Assembly (NCBI RefSeq): GCF_003002915.1
Contig: NZ_PVTG01000014.1
Location: forward strand, 1 to 64,000
Origin: Geodermatophilus tzadiensis
Lineage (GTDB): Bacteria; Actinomycetota; Actinomycetes; Mycobacteriales; Geodermatophilaceae
Direction of reading: 5' to 3'
DNA: 64,000 nt
Shown here in pieces: positions 55,075 through 63,987 of this stretch. The notes under the pieces are model-generated. The model was not told where the DNA came from and did not search any database. It saw nothing but the letters and a program-made list of their open reading frames with translations. The position numbers and the translations under genes are program-made. Position 1 is the first letter of the stretch, and the number at the start of each line of letters is the position of its first letter.

Positions 55075-56718
55075 GTGGACGGGGTCAACGTCGTCGAGCT
55101 GACGATCGTCATCGTGCTGTTCCTCGTCGTCACCGTGATGGGGTTCGTCGCCTCCCGCTGGCGGCGCGCGGAGAGCCTCATGCACCTCGACGAGTGGGGC
55201 CTGGGCGGCCGCAGCTTCGGCACCTGGATCACCTGGTTCCTGCTCGGCGGTGACCTGTACACCGCCTACACCTTCGTCGCCGTGCCGGCGCTGATGTTCG
55301 GTGCCGGTGCGGCCGGGTTCTTCGCCGTCCCCTACACGGTCGTGATCTACCCGCTGGTGTTCCTCGTGGTGATCCGGCTGTGGTCGGTCAGCCACGTGCG
55401 CGGGTTCGTCACGCCGGCCGACTTCGTCCGCGCCCGGTTCGACTCGCCGGGGATGGCGCTGCTGGTCGCGCTCACCGGCATCGTCGCGACGATGCCCTAC
55501 ATCGCCCTCCAGCTGGTGGGCATCGAGGCGATCCTCAAGGCGATGGGTGTCGAGGGCGAGCTGCCGCTCATCGTCGCGTTCGTCATCCTGGCGCTCTACA
55601 CCTACAACTCGGGGCTGCGGGCGCCGGCGCTCATCGCGTTCGTCAAGGACACGCTGATCTACCTGACGATCATCGTCGCGGTGATCGTCATCCCGACGAA
55701 GCTGGGTGGCTGGGACGCGATCTTCGGTGCGGCCGAGGAGAAGTTCTCCGCCGGCACCGGGGCCGGTGTCCTGCTCCCGGCCACCGGCCAGCTGGGTTAC
55801 GCGACGCTGGCGCTGGGGTCGGCGCTCGCGCTCTTCCTCTACCCGCACTCGATCACCGGCGTGCTCGCCGCCAGCAACCGCGACGTGCTCAAGCGCAACA
55901 TGAGCGCGCTGCCGGTCTACAGCCTCGCGCTGGGGTTCATCGCGCTGCTGGGCTTCATGGCGATCGCCGCGGGCGTCACGCCGATCGGCGAGGACGGCAA
56001 CACGATCGTCCCGGTCCTGTTCCAGGAGATGTTCCCGAGCTGGTTCGCCGGCATCGCCTTCGCCGCCATCGGCATCGGCGCGCTGGTGCCCGCGGCGATC
56101 ATGTCCATCGCGGCGGCCAACCTGTTCACCCGCAACATCTACAAGGAGTTCCTCAAGCGGGACGCGACCCCGCGGCAGGAGGCCCAGGTCGCCAAGATCA
56201 CCTCGCTGGTGGTCAAGGTCGGCGCAGTGGCGGCGATCCTGTTCATCGACCCGCAGTTCTCCATCGACCTGCAGCTGATCGGCGGCGTGATCATCCTGCA
56301 GACGCTGCCGGCGGTCGCGCTGGGCCTCTACACGCGGTGGCTGCACCGCGGTGCGCTCATCGCCGGCTGGGTGGCCGGGATGGCCGCCGGCCTGCTGATG
56401 CTCTACAACGTCCAGCGGCTCGGGCCGGACGGCAGCGTCGTCCGGGAGCACTTCGGCGGGTCGTCGTTCGCGCTGGCCAAGCTCGGCCTGGACGTGCAGT
56501 CCAGCGTCTACGCCGGCTTCCTGGCGCTGCTGGTCAACCTCGTCGTCACCGTGCTGGTGACCGTGGCGCTGCGCGCGGCGAAGGTGCCCGACGGCGTCGA
56601 CGGGACGGCGGAGGCCGACTACACCGCCGAGCGCGAGGACCCGACCTTCCGCGACCTGCCCGACCCGCTGGAGTCCGCCCCGCCGGGGACGGGCGGGGCG
56701 GCGCGCAGCCGGGGGTGA
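55075..56718 (+). CDS. Sodium:solute symporter family permease (MctP-like)
   Basis: A 547-residue protein with about 13 hydrophobic helices from GTG 55075. Sequence blocks such as MGFVASRWRRAESLMHLDEW, LGGRSFGTWITWFLLGGDLY TAYTF and LYPHSITGVLAASNRDVLKR fit the SSS family, particularly the monocarboxylate permeases that carry pyruvate, lactate or acetate. It is coupled to the DUF3311 gene just upstream. The C-terminal 50 residues are soluble and acidic. Substrate assignment by resemblance only; a nearby use for imported pyruvate or acetate would be AceE and fatty-acid synthesis. Confidence 0.9.
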   Translation: MDGVNVVELTIVIVLFLVVTVMGFVASRWRRAESLMHLDEWGLGGRSFGTWITWFLLGGDLYTAYTFVAVPALMFGAGAAGFFAVPYTVVIYPLVFLVVIRLWSVSHVRGFVTPADFVRARFDSPGMALLVALTGIVATMPYIALQLVGIEAILKAMGVEGELPLIVAFVILALYTYNSGLRAPALIAFVKDTLIYLTIIVAVIVIPTKLGGWDAIFGAAEEKFSAGTGAGVLLPATGQLGYATLALGSALALFLYPHSITGVLAASNRDVLKRNMSALPVYSLALGFIALLGFMAIAAGVTPIGEDGNTIVPVLFQEMFPSWFAGIAFAAIGIGALVPAAIMSIAAANLFTRNIYKEFLKRDATPRQEAQVAKITSLVVKVGAVAAILFIDPQFSIDLQLIGGVIILQTLPAVALGLYTRWLHRGALIAGWVAGMAAGLLMLYNVQRLGPDGSVVREHFGGSSFALAKLGLDVQSSVYAGFLALLVNLVVTVLVTVALRAAKVPDGVDGTAEADYTAEREDPTFRDLPDPLESAPPGTGGAARSRG

Positions 56719-56744
56719 GCAGCGCGTCCCGGTAGGTTGAGCGG

Positions 56745-57485
56745 GTGAAGGCCGACCACTTCGAGCAGCAGAAGCTGCTGGCCCTGGCCGACGAGGACGT
56801 CGCGCTCACCCAGCTCTCCCACCGGCGGCGCACGCTGCCCGAGGTCGCCGCGGTCGAGGCCGCGGCGGAGGCCGAGCGCACCTTCGCCGAGGCGGTGGTC
56901 CGCGCCGAGACCGAGGTGCGCGACCTCGACCGCGAGCAGAAGCGGCTCGAGGCCGACGTCGACACCGTCCGGCAGCGGGCGGCGCGCGACCAGTCGCGCA
57001 TCGACTCCGGCGCGGCCACGCCGAAGGAGATCACCTCGCTGCAGTCGGAGCTGCAGTCGCTGGCGCGGCGGCAGTCCGACCTCGAGGACCAGGTGCTCGA
57101 GCTGATGGAGCGCCGGGAGACCGCCGACGCCGCACTGGTGGCCGCGCAGGAGGGCCGGGCCTCGGCCGTCGCCGACCGGGAGCGCGCCGAGCAGCTGCGC
57201 GACGACGCCCTGGCCGACGTCGCCGACTCGACCGCGCGGCACGAGGCCACGCGGGCCGAGGTCGCCGGCGGGGTCTCCGACGCGCTGCTGTCGCTGTACG
57301 ACCGGATCCGCACGCAGACCGGCACCACGGGCGCGGCGGTGCTCAAGGCCCGCCAGTGCCAGGGCTGCCGCATCGAGCTCAACGGCCGCGAGCTCGCCGC
57401 GGTGCGCAACGCCGACCCGCACGAGGTGGTGCGCTGCGAGAACTGCGGCCGGATCCTGGTCCGCACCGCCGAGTCCGGGCTGTGA
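56745..57485 (+). CDS. Coiled-coil zinc-ribbon protein (CT398-like)
   Basis: A 246-residue protein from GTG 56745. Residues about 10-190 are a long antiparallel coiled coil rich in Glu, Arg and Ala (LDREQKRLEADVDTVRQRAA; SLQSELQSLARRQSDLEDQV). The C-terminus is a zinc ribbon with four cysteines: CQGCRIELNGREL and RCENCGRILVR. The family may handle nucleic acids or assist protein assembly; function is not established. It is coupled to the RNase H gene by a GTGA overlap, the same pair as Rv2229c-Rv2228c in M. tuberculosis. Confidence 0.92.
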   Translation: MKADHFEQQKLLALADEDVALTQLSHRRRTLPEVAAVEAAAEAERTFAEAVVRAETEVRDLDREQKRLEADVDTVRQRAARDQSRIDSGAATPKEITSLQSELQSLARRQSDLEDQVLELMERRETADAALVAAQEGRASAVADRERAEQLRDDALADVADSTARHEATRAEVAGGVSDALLSLYDRIRTQTGTTGAAVLKARQCQGCRIELNGRELAAVRNADPHEVVRCENCGRILVRTAESGL

Positions 57486-58579
57486 GCGGCCGACGGCTGG
57501 TCGTCGAGGCGGACGGCGGGTCGCGGGGCAACCCGGGCCCGGCCGGCTACGGCGCCCTGGTGCGCGACGCCGCCACCGGGCGGGTGCTCGCCGAGCGCGC
57601 CGCCTCGGTGGGCCGGGCGACCAACAACGTCGCCGAGTACGGCGGGCTGGTCGCCGGGCTGCAGGCCGCCCTCGACCTCGACGCCGGCGCCGACGTCGAG
57701 GTGCGGATGGACTCCAAGCTCGTCGTCGAGCAGATGTCGGGCCGCTGGAAGGTCAAGCACCCCGACATGCAGAAGCTCGCGCTGCAGGCCCGCGACCTCG
57801 CCCGGCAGCTGGGCAGCGTCCGCTACACATGGGTGCCGCGCGCGCAGAACGGTGCCGCCGACGCGCTGGCCAACAGCGCGATGGACGGGAAGCCGGTCCA
57901 CCGGGACGTCGCCGCCGAGCCGAGCACCAGGGCCGACGACGTCCAGCCGGCGCCGGAGCGCGCGCCCGCGGTGACCACCGTGACGCACCTGCTGCGGCAC
58001 GGGCAGACCGAGCACACCCCCGAGCGCCGGTTCAGCGGCCGCAACGACCTGCCGCTGTCGGCCGTGGGGCGCGCCGAGGCGGAGGCGGCCGCCGAGCGCG
58101 CTGCCGGGCTGGGCGTCGAGGTCGTCGTCGCCTCGCCGCTGCGCCGCACGCGGGAGACCGCCGAGATCGTCGCCGCCCGCCTCGGCCTGCCGGTGACCGT
58201 CGACGACGACCTGGTCGAGATGGACTTCGGCGACCTCGAGGGGCTCACCGCCGACGAGGCCCGCGCCCAGCACCCACTCGCCGCCCGCCGCGTCCTCACC
58301 GAGGTCGACGTCCCGGCGCCGAACGGCGAGTCGGTCGCCGACGTCAGCCGCCGGGTGGCCCGGGCCCGGGCGCGGGTGCTGCGCGAGCACCGCGGGCGCA
58401 CGGTGCTGCTGGTCAGCCACGTCACGCCGATCAAGCTGCTGCTGGCGGCCGGCCTCGACGTCGACGACGCCGTCGTCCACCGGCTGTTCCTGGGCGCGGC
58501 GTCGCTGTCGACGGTCGCCTGGTCCAGCGACGGCCGGCACTCCGTCCGCCTGGTGAACGACACCGCGCACCTGCGCTGA
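57482..58579 (+). CDS. Bifunctional RNase H / acid phosphatase
   Basis: A 365-residue fusion. Residues 1-135 are an RNase HI-type domain: VEADGGSRGNPGPAGYGALV, NNVAEYGGLVAGLQ and MDSKLVVEQMSGRWKVKHPD, with the D-E-D-D catalytic residues and WVPRAQNGAADALAN. Residues about 165-365 are a histidine phosphatase/cobalamin phosphatase domain: THLLRHGQTEHTPERRFSGR with the RHG motif, and a second catalytic His in LLVSHVTPIK. This architecture is that of Rv2228c, which cleaves RNA in RNA-DNA hybrids and has acid or alpha-ribazole phosphatase activity. GTG 57482 overlaps the upstream stop. Confidence 0.94.
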   Translation: MSGRRLVVEADGGSRGNPGPAGYGALVRDAATGRVLAERAASVGRATNNVAEYGGLVAGLQAALDLDAGADVEVRMDSKLVVEQMSGRWKVKHPDMQKLALQARDLARQLGSVRYTWVPRAQNGAADALANSAMDGKPVHRDVAAEPSTRADDVQPAPERAPAVTTVTHLLRHGQTEHTPERRFSGRNDLPLSAVGRAEAEAAAERAAGLGVEVVVASPLRRTRETAEIVAARLGLPVTVDDDLVEMDFGDLEGLTADEARAQHPLAARRVLTEVDVPAPNGESVADVSRRVARARARVLREHRGRTVLLVSHVTPIKLLLAAGLDVDDAVVHRLFLGAASLSTVAWSSDGRHSVRLVNDTAHLR

Positions 58580-58659
58580 CCCCGCCCGCCCGCGACCGAT
58601 GAGGCGCGGGTGCCGGGCCGGTCTGCCCTGCCACGGACCCAGGTGAAGGGAGCGCGGCG

Positions 58660-59250
58660 ATGGGCCGGGTGGTGCTGTTCGCGGCGGTGTCGGTGGACGG
58701 GTACGTCGCCCGGGACGACGACCTGCCCGGGCCGCTGTTCGACTGGTACGGCAACGGCGACGTCGAGCTGACCTTCAGCGACCCCGACCGGCCGTTCCGC
58801 GTGACGCCGCCGACGACGGAGTTCCTGACCGGCCTGGCGACGCGGGTGGGCGCCATGGTGTGCGGGCGCCGGCTGTTCGACATCACCGGCGGCTGGGCGG
58901 GCGTGCCGCCGAACGGCGAGCACGTCGTCGTGGTCACCCACCGGCCGGCCGACGACTGGCCGCACGCGGGCACGGCGCCCTTCACCTTCGCGCCCGACGT
59001 GCCGGCCGGGGTCGCGCGGGCCAGGGAGCTGGCCGGCGACCGGGACGTCACGGTCAGCGCCGGGGACGTCGGCGGGCAGGCACTGCGCGCGGGCCTGGTC
59101 GACCGGGTCGTGCTCGCGCTGGTCCCGGTCGTGCTGGGCTCGGGGCGGCCCTACTTCGGCACCGGCGGGCCGCCGGAGATCGCGTTCGAGGACCCGCAGG
59201 TCGTGCAGGGCAGCCGGGTGACCCACCTGGTCTACGACGTGCGGCGCTGA
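58660..59250 (+). CDS. Dihydrofolate reductase/RibD C-terminal domain family protein
   Basis: A 196-residue protein from ATG 58660. It opens with GRVVLFAAVSVDGYVARDDD, the N-terminal strand and substrate loop typical of RibD_C/YyaP-like reductases. It continues AMVCGRRLFDITGGWAGVPP and VTVSAGDVGGQALRAGLVDR, the NADPH-binding region, ending VVLGSGRPYFGTGG. It should be an NADPH-dependent reductase-fold protein; most members have no assigned substrate and true DHFR activity is unlikely. It stands alone between the RNase H and nadA genes. Confidence 0.9.
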   Translation: MGRVVLFAAVSVDGYVARDDDLPGPLFDWYGNGDVELTFSDPDRPFRVTPPTTEFLTGLATRVGAMVCGRRLFDITGGWAGVPPNGEHVVVVTHRPADDWPHAGTAPFTFAPDVPAGVARARELAGDRDVTVSAGDVGGQALRAGLVDRVVLALVPVVLGSGRPYFGTGGPPEIAFEDPQVVQGSRVTHLVYDVRR

Positions 59251-59351
59251 GCGGGAAGCGCGCCGGGCGCGGACGGGTTGCACCGGACACCCCCGCACCG
59301 CCCGCGCCGGCGAGGCGGGGACGATGAGCCCCCCGCACTCCGAGGAGCCCC

Positions 59352-60383
59352 GTGACCGCCACCATCGCGCCCGCCACCCCCACCGTCGCCGGCGACGAGC
59401 GCACCCTGTCGCCCGCCGAGTACGAGAGCTGGGCGGCGGAGGTCCGCCGGCTCGCCGACGAGCGCGGTGCGGTGGTGCTCGCGCACAACTACCAGGTGCC
59501 CGAGATCCAGGACGTCGCGCACTTCACCGGCGACTCGCTGTACCTGTCGCGGGTCGCGGCGCAGACCGACGCCCGCGAGATCGTCTTCTGCGGCGTCCAC
59601 TTCATGGCCGAGACGGCGAAGATCCTCTCGCCGGACAAGACCGTGCTGCTGCCCGACCACGACGCCGGCTGCTCGCTGGCCGACTCGATCACCGCCGAGC
59701 AGCTGCGCGAGTGGAAGGCCGAGCACCCCGGCGCCGTCGTCGTCAGCTACGTCAACACCACGGCCGCGGTGAAGGCCGAGACCGACGTCTGCTGCACGTC
59801 GTCCAACGCCGCCGACGTCGTCCGGTCGATCCCGGCGGACCGCGAGATCCTGTTCTGCCCCGACCAGTTCCTCGGCGCGCACGTCAAGCGGGTCACCGGG
59901 CGGTCGGACGTCCACGTGTGGGCGGGGGAGTGCCACGTGCACGCCGGCATCAGCCCGGCCGACGTCCGCGCGCAGGTCGCCGCCCACCCGGACGCGGAGA
60001 TCCTCGTGCACCCCGAGTGCGGCTGCACCACCTCGGTGCTCGACCTGGTCAGCCACGGCGACCTGCCGGCCGAGCGCACCCGGGTGCTGTCCACCGGCGG
60101 CATGGTCGAGCAGGCCGCGACGACGACGGCCGGGCAGGTGCTGGTGGCCACCGAGGTCGGCATCCTGCACCAGCTGCGGGCGCTCAACAGCGGGACGGAC
60201 TTCATCCCGATGAACAGCCGCGCGGCCTGCCGCTACATGAAGATGATCACCCCGGCCAAGCTGCTGCACACCCTGCGCACCGGCGAGGGCGCGGTCGACG
60301 TCGACCCGGAGACCGCGGCCCGTGCGCGCCGCGCCGTCGAGGCGATGATCGCCATCGGCGAGCCCGGCCGCGGTGGGGAGTGA
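59352..60383 (+). CDS. nadA: Quinolinate synthase A
   Basis: A 343-residue enzyme that condenses iminoaspartate with dihydroxyacetone phosphate to quinolinate, the committed precursor of NAD. The 4Fe-4S ligands are visible as Cys in [12 protein letters not shown], in [14 protein letters not shown] and in [12 protein letters not shown]. The conserved [20 protein letters not shown] start and [13 protein letters not shown] are intact. GTG 59352 is the start. nadB and nadC, which commonly follow nadA in Actinobacteria, are not present: the next genes on the strand are unrelated, so the pathway is split in this genome. Confidence 0.96.
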   Translation: MTATIAPATPTVAGDERTLSPAEYESWAAEVRRLADERGAVVLAHNYQVPEIQDVAHFTGDSLYLSRVAAQTDAREIVFCGVHFMAETAKILSPDKTVLLPDHDAGCSLADSITAEQLREWKAEHPGAVVVSYVNTTAAVKAETDVCCTSSNAADVVRSIPADREILFCPDQFLGAHVKRVTGRSDVHVWAGECHVHAGISPADVRAQVAAHPDAEILVHPECGCTTSVLDLVSHGDLPAERTRVLSTGGMVEQAATTTAGQVLVATEVGILHQLRALNSGTDFIPMNSRAACRYMKMITPAKLLHTLRTGEGAVDVDPETAARARRAVEAMIAIGEPGRGGE

Positions 60384-60413
60384 CGGACCGCCTCCCCCCC
60401 ACGCCTGGCGGGC

Positions 60414-60596
60414 TCAGCGCAGGACGTCGGCGGAGATGTCGGCGACGATCGCGCGGAAGGTCCGGGTGTCCACCTCGTCGTCGGTGGTGACGCGGACGAT
60501 GTCGGACACCTGCTGAGGGGTCGTGGGCCGCACGGCCGCGGCACGGGCGGCGGCGATGAGGTGGAGCTGCTGGACGCGGGCGGGGTCGTTGCGCAT
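60414..60596 (-). CDS. Hypothetical 60-residue protein
   Basis: A short frame from ATG 60596: MRNDPARVQQLHLIAAARAA then AVRPTTPQQVSDIVRVTTDD and TRTFRAIVADISADVLR. Composition is natural (helical, balanced charge) and the pattern of two helices could be a small DNA- or protein-binding unit. It converges with nadA, 30 bases apart. No family was recognised and no strong ribosome-binding site is seen. Confidence 0.5.
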   Translation of the reverse strand: MRNDPARVQQLHLIAAARAAAVRPTTPQQVSDIVRVTTDDEVDTRTFRAIVADISADVLR

Positions 60597-60708
60597 GCCG
60601 TGACGCTAGGCACACCGGCTCGTCGTCCCCGGGCGCACACGCGCGTCCGGGGCACCGGGTGGACCCCTCCGTCACACCCGTCCCGCGAGGGCGTGTCGTC
60701 CCGTCCGG

Positions 60709-61461
60709 TCAGATCCGGGTGAACAGGTAGACCGACACCGCGACGCCGAAGGTCACGATGAGCACCCGCAGCGGGGTCGCGGGGATGCGGGTGGCCACCC
60801 GGGCGCCGAGGAAGCCGCCGACCAGGCTGGCCGGGGCGGCCACCGCGACGACCGCCCACGCCACCGGCCCGAACAGGCCGAAGACGACGAGCGTGACGGT
60901 CGCCGTCACCGCGGACAGCGCCGACTTGAGCGCGTTGGCCAGCGGCAGCCGGTGCAGCGCCGTGCCGAGGACGCCGACCAGGATGACGCCGAGCGCCCCG
61001 CCGAAGTAGCCGCCGTAGACGGTGGCGAGGAACAGCGCCAGGTAGAGCCACCACGGATCGCGGGCGGCGCCGTCGTCCCGGTCGCGCAGCCGGCGGGTGA
61101 GCAGCGGCTGCAGCGCGAGCAGCAGGCTGGCCAGCAGCACCAGCACGGGGACGACGACGTCGAAGGCCTCGCTCGGCGTCGTCAGCAGAAGGACGCTGCC
61201 CGCCGTGCCCCCGAGCACCGAGACCAGGCCGAGGCGGACCATCCGCCCGCGCTGGCCGGCGTACTCGCGGCGGAAGCCCAGCATCCCGCCGAGGTAGCCG
61301 GGCCACTGGGCGACGGAGTTGGTGACGTTGGCCGCGACCGTGCCCAGCCCGAGCGCGACCAGGGTGGGGAACAGGATCAGCGACCCGCCACCGGCGATCG
61401 AGTTGATCGCGCCGGCACCCAGGGCCACCGCTGCGGCGATGAGCAGGTCGGCGGCGGACAC
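60709..61461 (-). CDS. TSUP/TauE-SafE family membrane permease
   Basis: A 250-residue protein with about eight hydrophobic helices. It begins VSAADLLIAAAVALGAGAIN SIAGGGSLILFPTLVALGLG, the GxGGGxxxxP-type first repeat of the sulfite exporter TauE/SafE family. The second repeat ALFLATVYGGYFGGALGVIL VGVLG and the C-terminal GFLGARVATRIPATPLRVLI are also typical. The GTG at 61461 is taken as start because it places the first helix at the N-terminus; no clear ribosome-binding site precedes it, so the message may be leaderless. Substrates in the family are sulfite, sulfonates or small organic anions. Confidence 0.88.
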   Translation of the reverse strand: MSAADLLIAAAVALGAGAINSIAGGGSLILFPTLVALGLGTVAANVTNSVAQWPGYLGGMLGFRREYAGQRGRMVRLGLVSVLGGTAGSVLLLTTPSEAFDVVVPVLVLLASLLLALQPLLTRRLRDRDDGAARDPWWLYLALFLATVYGGYFGGALGVILVGVLGTALHRLPLANALKSALSAVTATVTLVVFGLFGPVAWAVVAVAAPASLVGGFLGARVATRIPATPLRVLIVTFGVAVSVYLFTRI

Positions 61462-61485
61462 GAGCGCGGAGCCTACGGTGACCCC

Positions 61486-61845
61486 GTGCGACTCCCCGCC
61501 CCGGCGACCTGGCTCGCTGCCGCCCTCGGCGGCTCCGGCGTGCTGCACCTGGTGCGGCCGCGGGTCTTCCAGTGGCTGGTGCCGCCGGAGCTGGGGAACG
61601 CCCGCGCCTGGGTGCTCGGCAGCGGCGTCGCGGAGATCGTGACCGCCGCGCTGCTGACCGCGCCGCCCACGCGGCGGGCCGGCGGCTGGTCGGCGGCCGG
61701 GCTGCTCACCGGGTTCGTGCCCGCACACCTGCACCAGTTCCGGGTCGCGCGGGGGGACCCGCGGGCGCTGGCCGTCGCCGCCGTCCGCCTGCCGCTGCAG
61801 GCGCCGATGATCGCGGCGGCGTTGAGGGTGGCGCGCGGCCGATGA
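61486..61845 (+). CDS. DoxX-like small membrane protein
   Basis: A 119-residue protein from GTG 61486, divergent from the TSUP gene by 24 bases. It has four hydrophobic segments: PATWLAAALGGSGVLHLVRP, WVLGSGVAEIVTAALLTAPP, GGWSAAGLLTGFVPAHLHQF and RLPLQAPMIAAALRV. The size, four-helix layout and GSGVLHLVRP start fit DoxX/MauE-like proteins. These are often linked to redox or thiosulfate metabolism, but a specific role is not evident. Its stop codon overlaps the start of the next gene (ATGA), so they are translated together. Confidence 0.8.
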   Translation: MRLPAPATWLAAALGGSGVLHLVRPRVFQWLVPPELGNARAWVLGSGVAEIVTAALLTAPPTRRAGGWSAAGLLTGFVPAHLHQFRVARGDPRALAVAAVRLPLQAPMIAAALRVARGR

Positions 61846-62546
61846 CCGACGTCGTCCTGGTGCACGGGGCCTGGCACGGCTCGTGGAGCTGGCGGCTGGT
61901 GCTGCCGCCGCTGTGGGCGGCCGGGCACCGCGTGGTGACGGTGACGCTGACCGGCCTCGGCGAGCGGGCCCACCAGCTCTCACCGGCGGTCACGCTCGGC
62001 ACGCACGTCGAGGACGTCGTCACCGCGGTGCGGGCCGAGGAGTGCGCGGGCGCGGTCCTGGTCGGGCACAGCTACGGCGGCGTCGTGGTCACCGGGGTCG
62101 CCGACCGGCTGGGCACGGAGGTCGGCGCGCTCGTCTACGTCGACGGCGTCGTCCCGCTGCCGGGGGAGAGCTGGTCGACCCGCAACCCGCCGGAGGTGCA
62201 GGCCGCCCGGCGCGCGGCGATCGAGCGCTCCGGGTCGCTGCCGCCTCCGCCGCCCTCGGCGTTCGGTCTGTCGGGCACCGACGCCGAGTGGGTGGCGCGG
62301 CGGCAGACGCCCCAGCCCGGCGGGGTCTACGACGACCCCGTGTCCTTCGACCTCGACCGCTGGCTGGCCCGCCCGCGCACCTACGTCGACTGCACCAGCC
62401 CGGCGCTGGCCACCGTCGAGCCGGCCAAGGAGCTCGTCCGCTCGCAGCCCGGGTGGGAGGTCGTGCGGCTCGCCACCGGGCACGACCCGATGGTGAGCGC
62501 GCCGGCCGAGCTGGCCGAGGTGCTGCTGCGGGTCGCCGCCCGCTGA
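61842..62546 (+). CDS. Alpha/beta hydrolase (salicylate-esterase/MenH-like)
   Basis: A 234-residue enzyme. MTDVVLVHGAWHGSWSWRLV carries the oxyanion HGAWH motif, LVGHSYGGVVVTGVADRLG the nucleophile Ser, and RLATGHDPMVSAPAEL the terminal His. LTGLGERAHQLSPAV is the hallmark of the EstC/salicylate-binding-protein-like group, to which plant methyl esterases and bacterial short-chain esterases belong. It is coupled to the DoxX-like gene by ATGA and followed 14 bases later by the PIG-L gene, making a three-gene unit. Confidence 0.92.
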   Translation: MTDVVLVHGAWHGSWSWRLVLPPLWAAGHRVVTVTLTGLGERAHQLSPAVTLGTHVEDVVTAVRAEECAGAVLVGHSYGGVVVTGVADRLGTEVGALVYVDGVVPLPGESWSTRNPPEVQAARRAAIERSGSLPPPPPSAFGLSGTDAEWVARRQTPQPGGVYDDPVSFDLDRWLARPRTYVDCTSPALATVEPAKELVRSQPGWEVVRLATGHDPMVSAPAELAEVLLRVAAR

Positions 62547-62560
62547 CAGACTCCGGAGCC

Positions 62561-63304
62561 GTGACCGACGAGCCGCCCCTCGAGCCCCTGCCCGACGACT
62601 GGGAGCGTGCGCTGGTGCTCGTCGCGCACCCCGACGACATCGAGTACGGGCCCGCGGCCGCCGTCGCCACGTGGACCGCGGCCGGCCGCGACGTCCGCTA
62701 CGTGCTGGCCACCAGCGGCGAGGCCGGCATCGCCGGGCTGCCGCCGGCGGAGGCCGGGCCGTTGCGCGAGGCCGAGCAGCGGCGGGCCGCGGCGACCGTC
62801 GGGGTGTCGGTGGTCGAGTTCCTCGGGCACCCGGACGGCCGGCTGGCCGAGGGGCCGGAGCTGCGCCGCTCGCTGGCGGCGGCGATCCGGCGGCACCGCC
62901 CGGAGCTGGTGGTCACCATGCACTTCGGTGACACCTGGACGCCGCCCGAGGTCGCGCCCGGCTACTGGAACAGCGCCGACCACCGGGCGCTGGGCCGGTC
63001 GGTGCTCGACGCGGTGGGCGACGCGGCCAACGAGTGGATCTTCCCCGAGCTCGCCGACCAGGAGCCCTGGCCGGGCGTGCGCTGGGTCGCCGTCGCCACG
63101 CCGGTGGGGGTCACGCACGTGGTCGACGTGGAGGACGTCGTCGAGCGGGCGGTGGCCTCGCTGCTGGAGCACCGGCGCTACCTGGCGGCGCTGTCGGACG
63201 ACCCGGTCGAGGAGCAGGCCCGGCGGCAGGTGGAGATGGCGACGGCGCCGTCCCCCCGGTCGGGCGGACGGCGGGTGGCGGGGTTCCGGCTCTACGCCGG
63301 CTGA
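62561..63304 (+). CDS. PIG-L/LmbE family deacetylase
   Basis: A 247-residue zinc hydrolase from GTG 62561. The metal and catalytic motif is LVLVAHPDDIEYGPAAAVAT (AHPDD) with a second zinc His in YWNSADHRALGRSVLD. EFLGHPDGRLAEGPELRRSL is also characteristic. In Actinobacteria this family includes MshB, which deacetylates the mycothiol precursor GlcNAc-Ins, and Mca, the mycothiol-conjugate amidase. This protein is shorter than either, so it is a related deacetylase of unknown substrate. A strong terminator follows. Confidence 0.9.
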   Translation: MTDEPPLEPLPDDWERALVLVAHPDDIEYGPAAAVATWTAAGRDVRYVLATSGEAGIAGLPPAEAGPLREAEQRRAAATVGVSVVEFLGHPDGRLAEGPELRRSLAAAIRRHRPELVVTMHFGDTWTPPEVAPGYWNSADHRALGRSVLDAVGDAANEWIFPELADQEPWPGVRWVAVATPVGVTHVVDVEDVVERAVASLLEHRRYLAALSDDPVEEQARRQVEMATAPSPRSGGRRVAGFRLYAG

Positions 63305-63351
63305 CCGCGTCGTCCTCGCCCGGCGCCGGCGTCCTCGGTCCGGGGACGGCT

Positions 63352-63386
63352 GCCACGGGGGCGCGGTCGCGCCGCGCCCCCGTGGC
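63352..63386. terminator. Bidirectional terminator, 15-bp stem
   Basis: GCCACGGGGGCGCGG (63352-63366), loop TCGCG, and the exact complement ending at 63386. It separates the convergent PIG-L and secreted peptidase-like genes and can serve both. Confidence 0.85.
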
Positions 63387-63393
63387 CGGCCGG

Positions 63394-63987
63394 TCAGGCG
63401 TTGAAGCTGACGTGCACGTGGTCCATGTGGTTGGCCGTGGCCGAGCCGCGGTCCTCCATGGCCGACCAGCCGGAGCCGCCGATCATGTAGATCCGCTGCT
63501 TCCAGATGACGTAGTCGACGTTCATCCGCGCCGCGTTGGCGATGACGTGGGCGGCGACGGCGTCCCCGGTGGCGGAGTCGCTGCCGACCATGAAGTCGGC
63601 GGCCAGCTGCTGGGTGGGGGAGTGCCCGGGCCGGGTGAGGACCGTGGGCACGTCGAAGCCGGCGACGATCTCGGCGACCACCGGGCGCACGTGCGCCGCC
63701 CAGGCGCTGTAGGCGGTCGAGGTGGGCGTCGGCTTGCCGCTGAGGTCGGCGGAGGCCGCGGGGGCGGGGGTGGCGGCCGGGGCCGGGGCGGCCGCGGGTG
63801 CCGGGGCCGGGGCCGGGGCGGGGGCCGAGGTCGTGGCCTGGCCCCCAGACCCGCGGTCCCAGCCGCGACCCCAGTGGTCGTCGGCCTGGGCGGCCGTCTG
63901 TCCGGCGAGTGCGAAGGTGACGGCGAAGGCGCCGACCGCCGCCGTGCGGCGGACGGCGCGGCTGCGGGGGGCGCGGTTCTCGGGCAT
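63394..63987 (-). CDS. Secreted protein with C-terminal D,D-peptidase-like domain
   Basis: A 197-residue protein from ATG 63987. It has a twin-Arg-free Sec-type signal peptide (RAVRRTAAVGAFAVTFALAG then QTAAQA). A low-complexity linker of alternating Ala-Pro follows (about residues 53-80), typical of cell-wall spanning proteins. The C-terminal domain of about 110 residues ends NVDYVIWKQRIYMIGGSGWS then MEDRGSATANHMDHVHVSF. The DHVHVSF end, with its two His, resembles the VanY/hedgehog-like peptidase or ARB-07466-like C-terminal domain of actinobacterial cell-wall proteins. Enzymatic activity is uncertain because only part of the metal site is recognised. Its promoter lies beyond the right edge. 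Confidence 0.75.
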   Translation of the reverse strand: MPENRAPRSRAVRRTAAVGAFAVTFALAGQTAAQADDHWGRGWDRGSGGQATTSAPAPAPAPAPAAAPAPAATPAPAASADLSGKPTPTSTAYSAWAAHVRPVVAEIVAGFDVPTVLTRPGHSPTQQLAADFMVGSDSATGDAVAAHVIANAARMNVDYVIWKQRIYMIGGSGWSAMEDRGSATANHMDHVHVSFNA

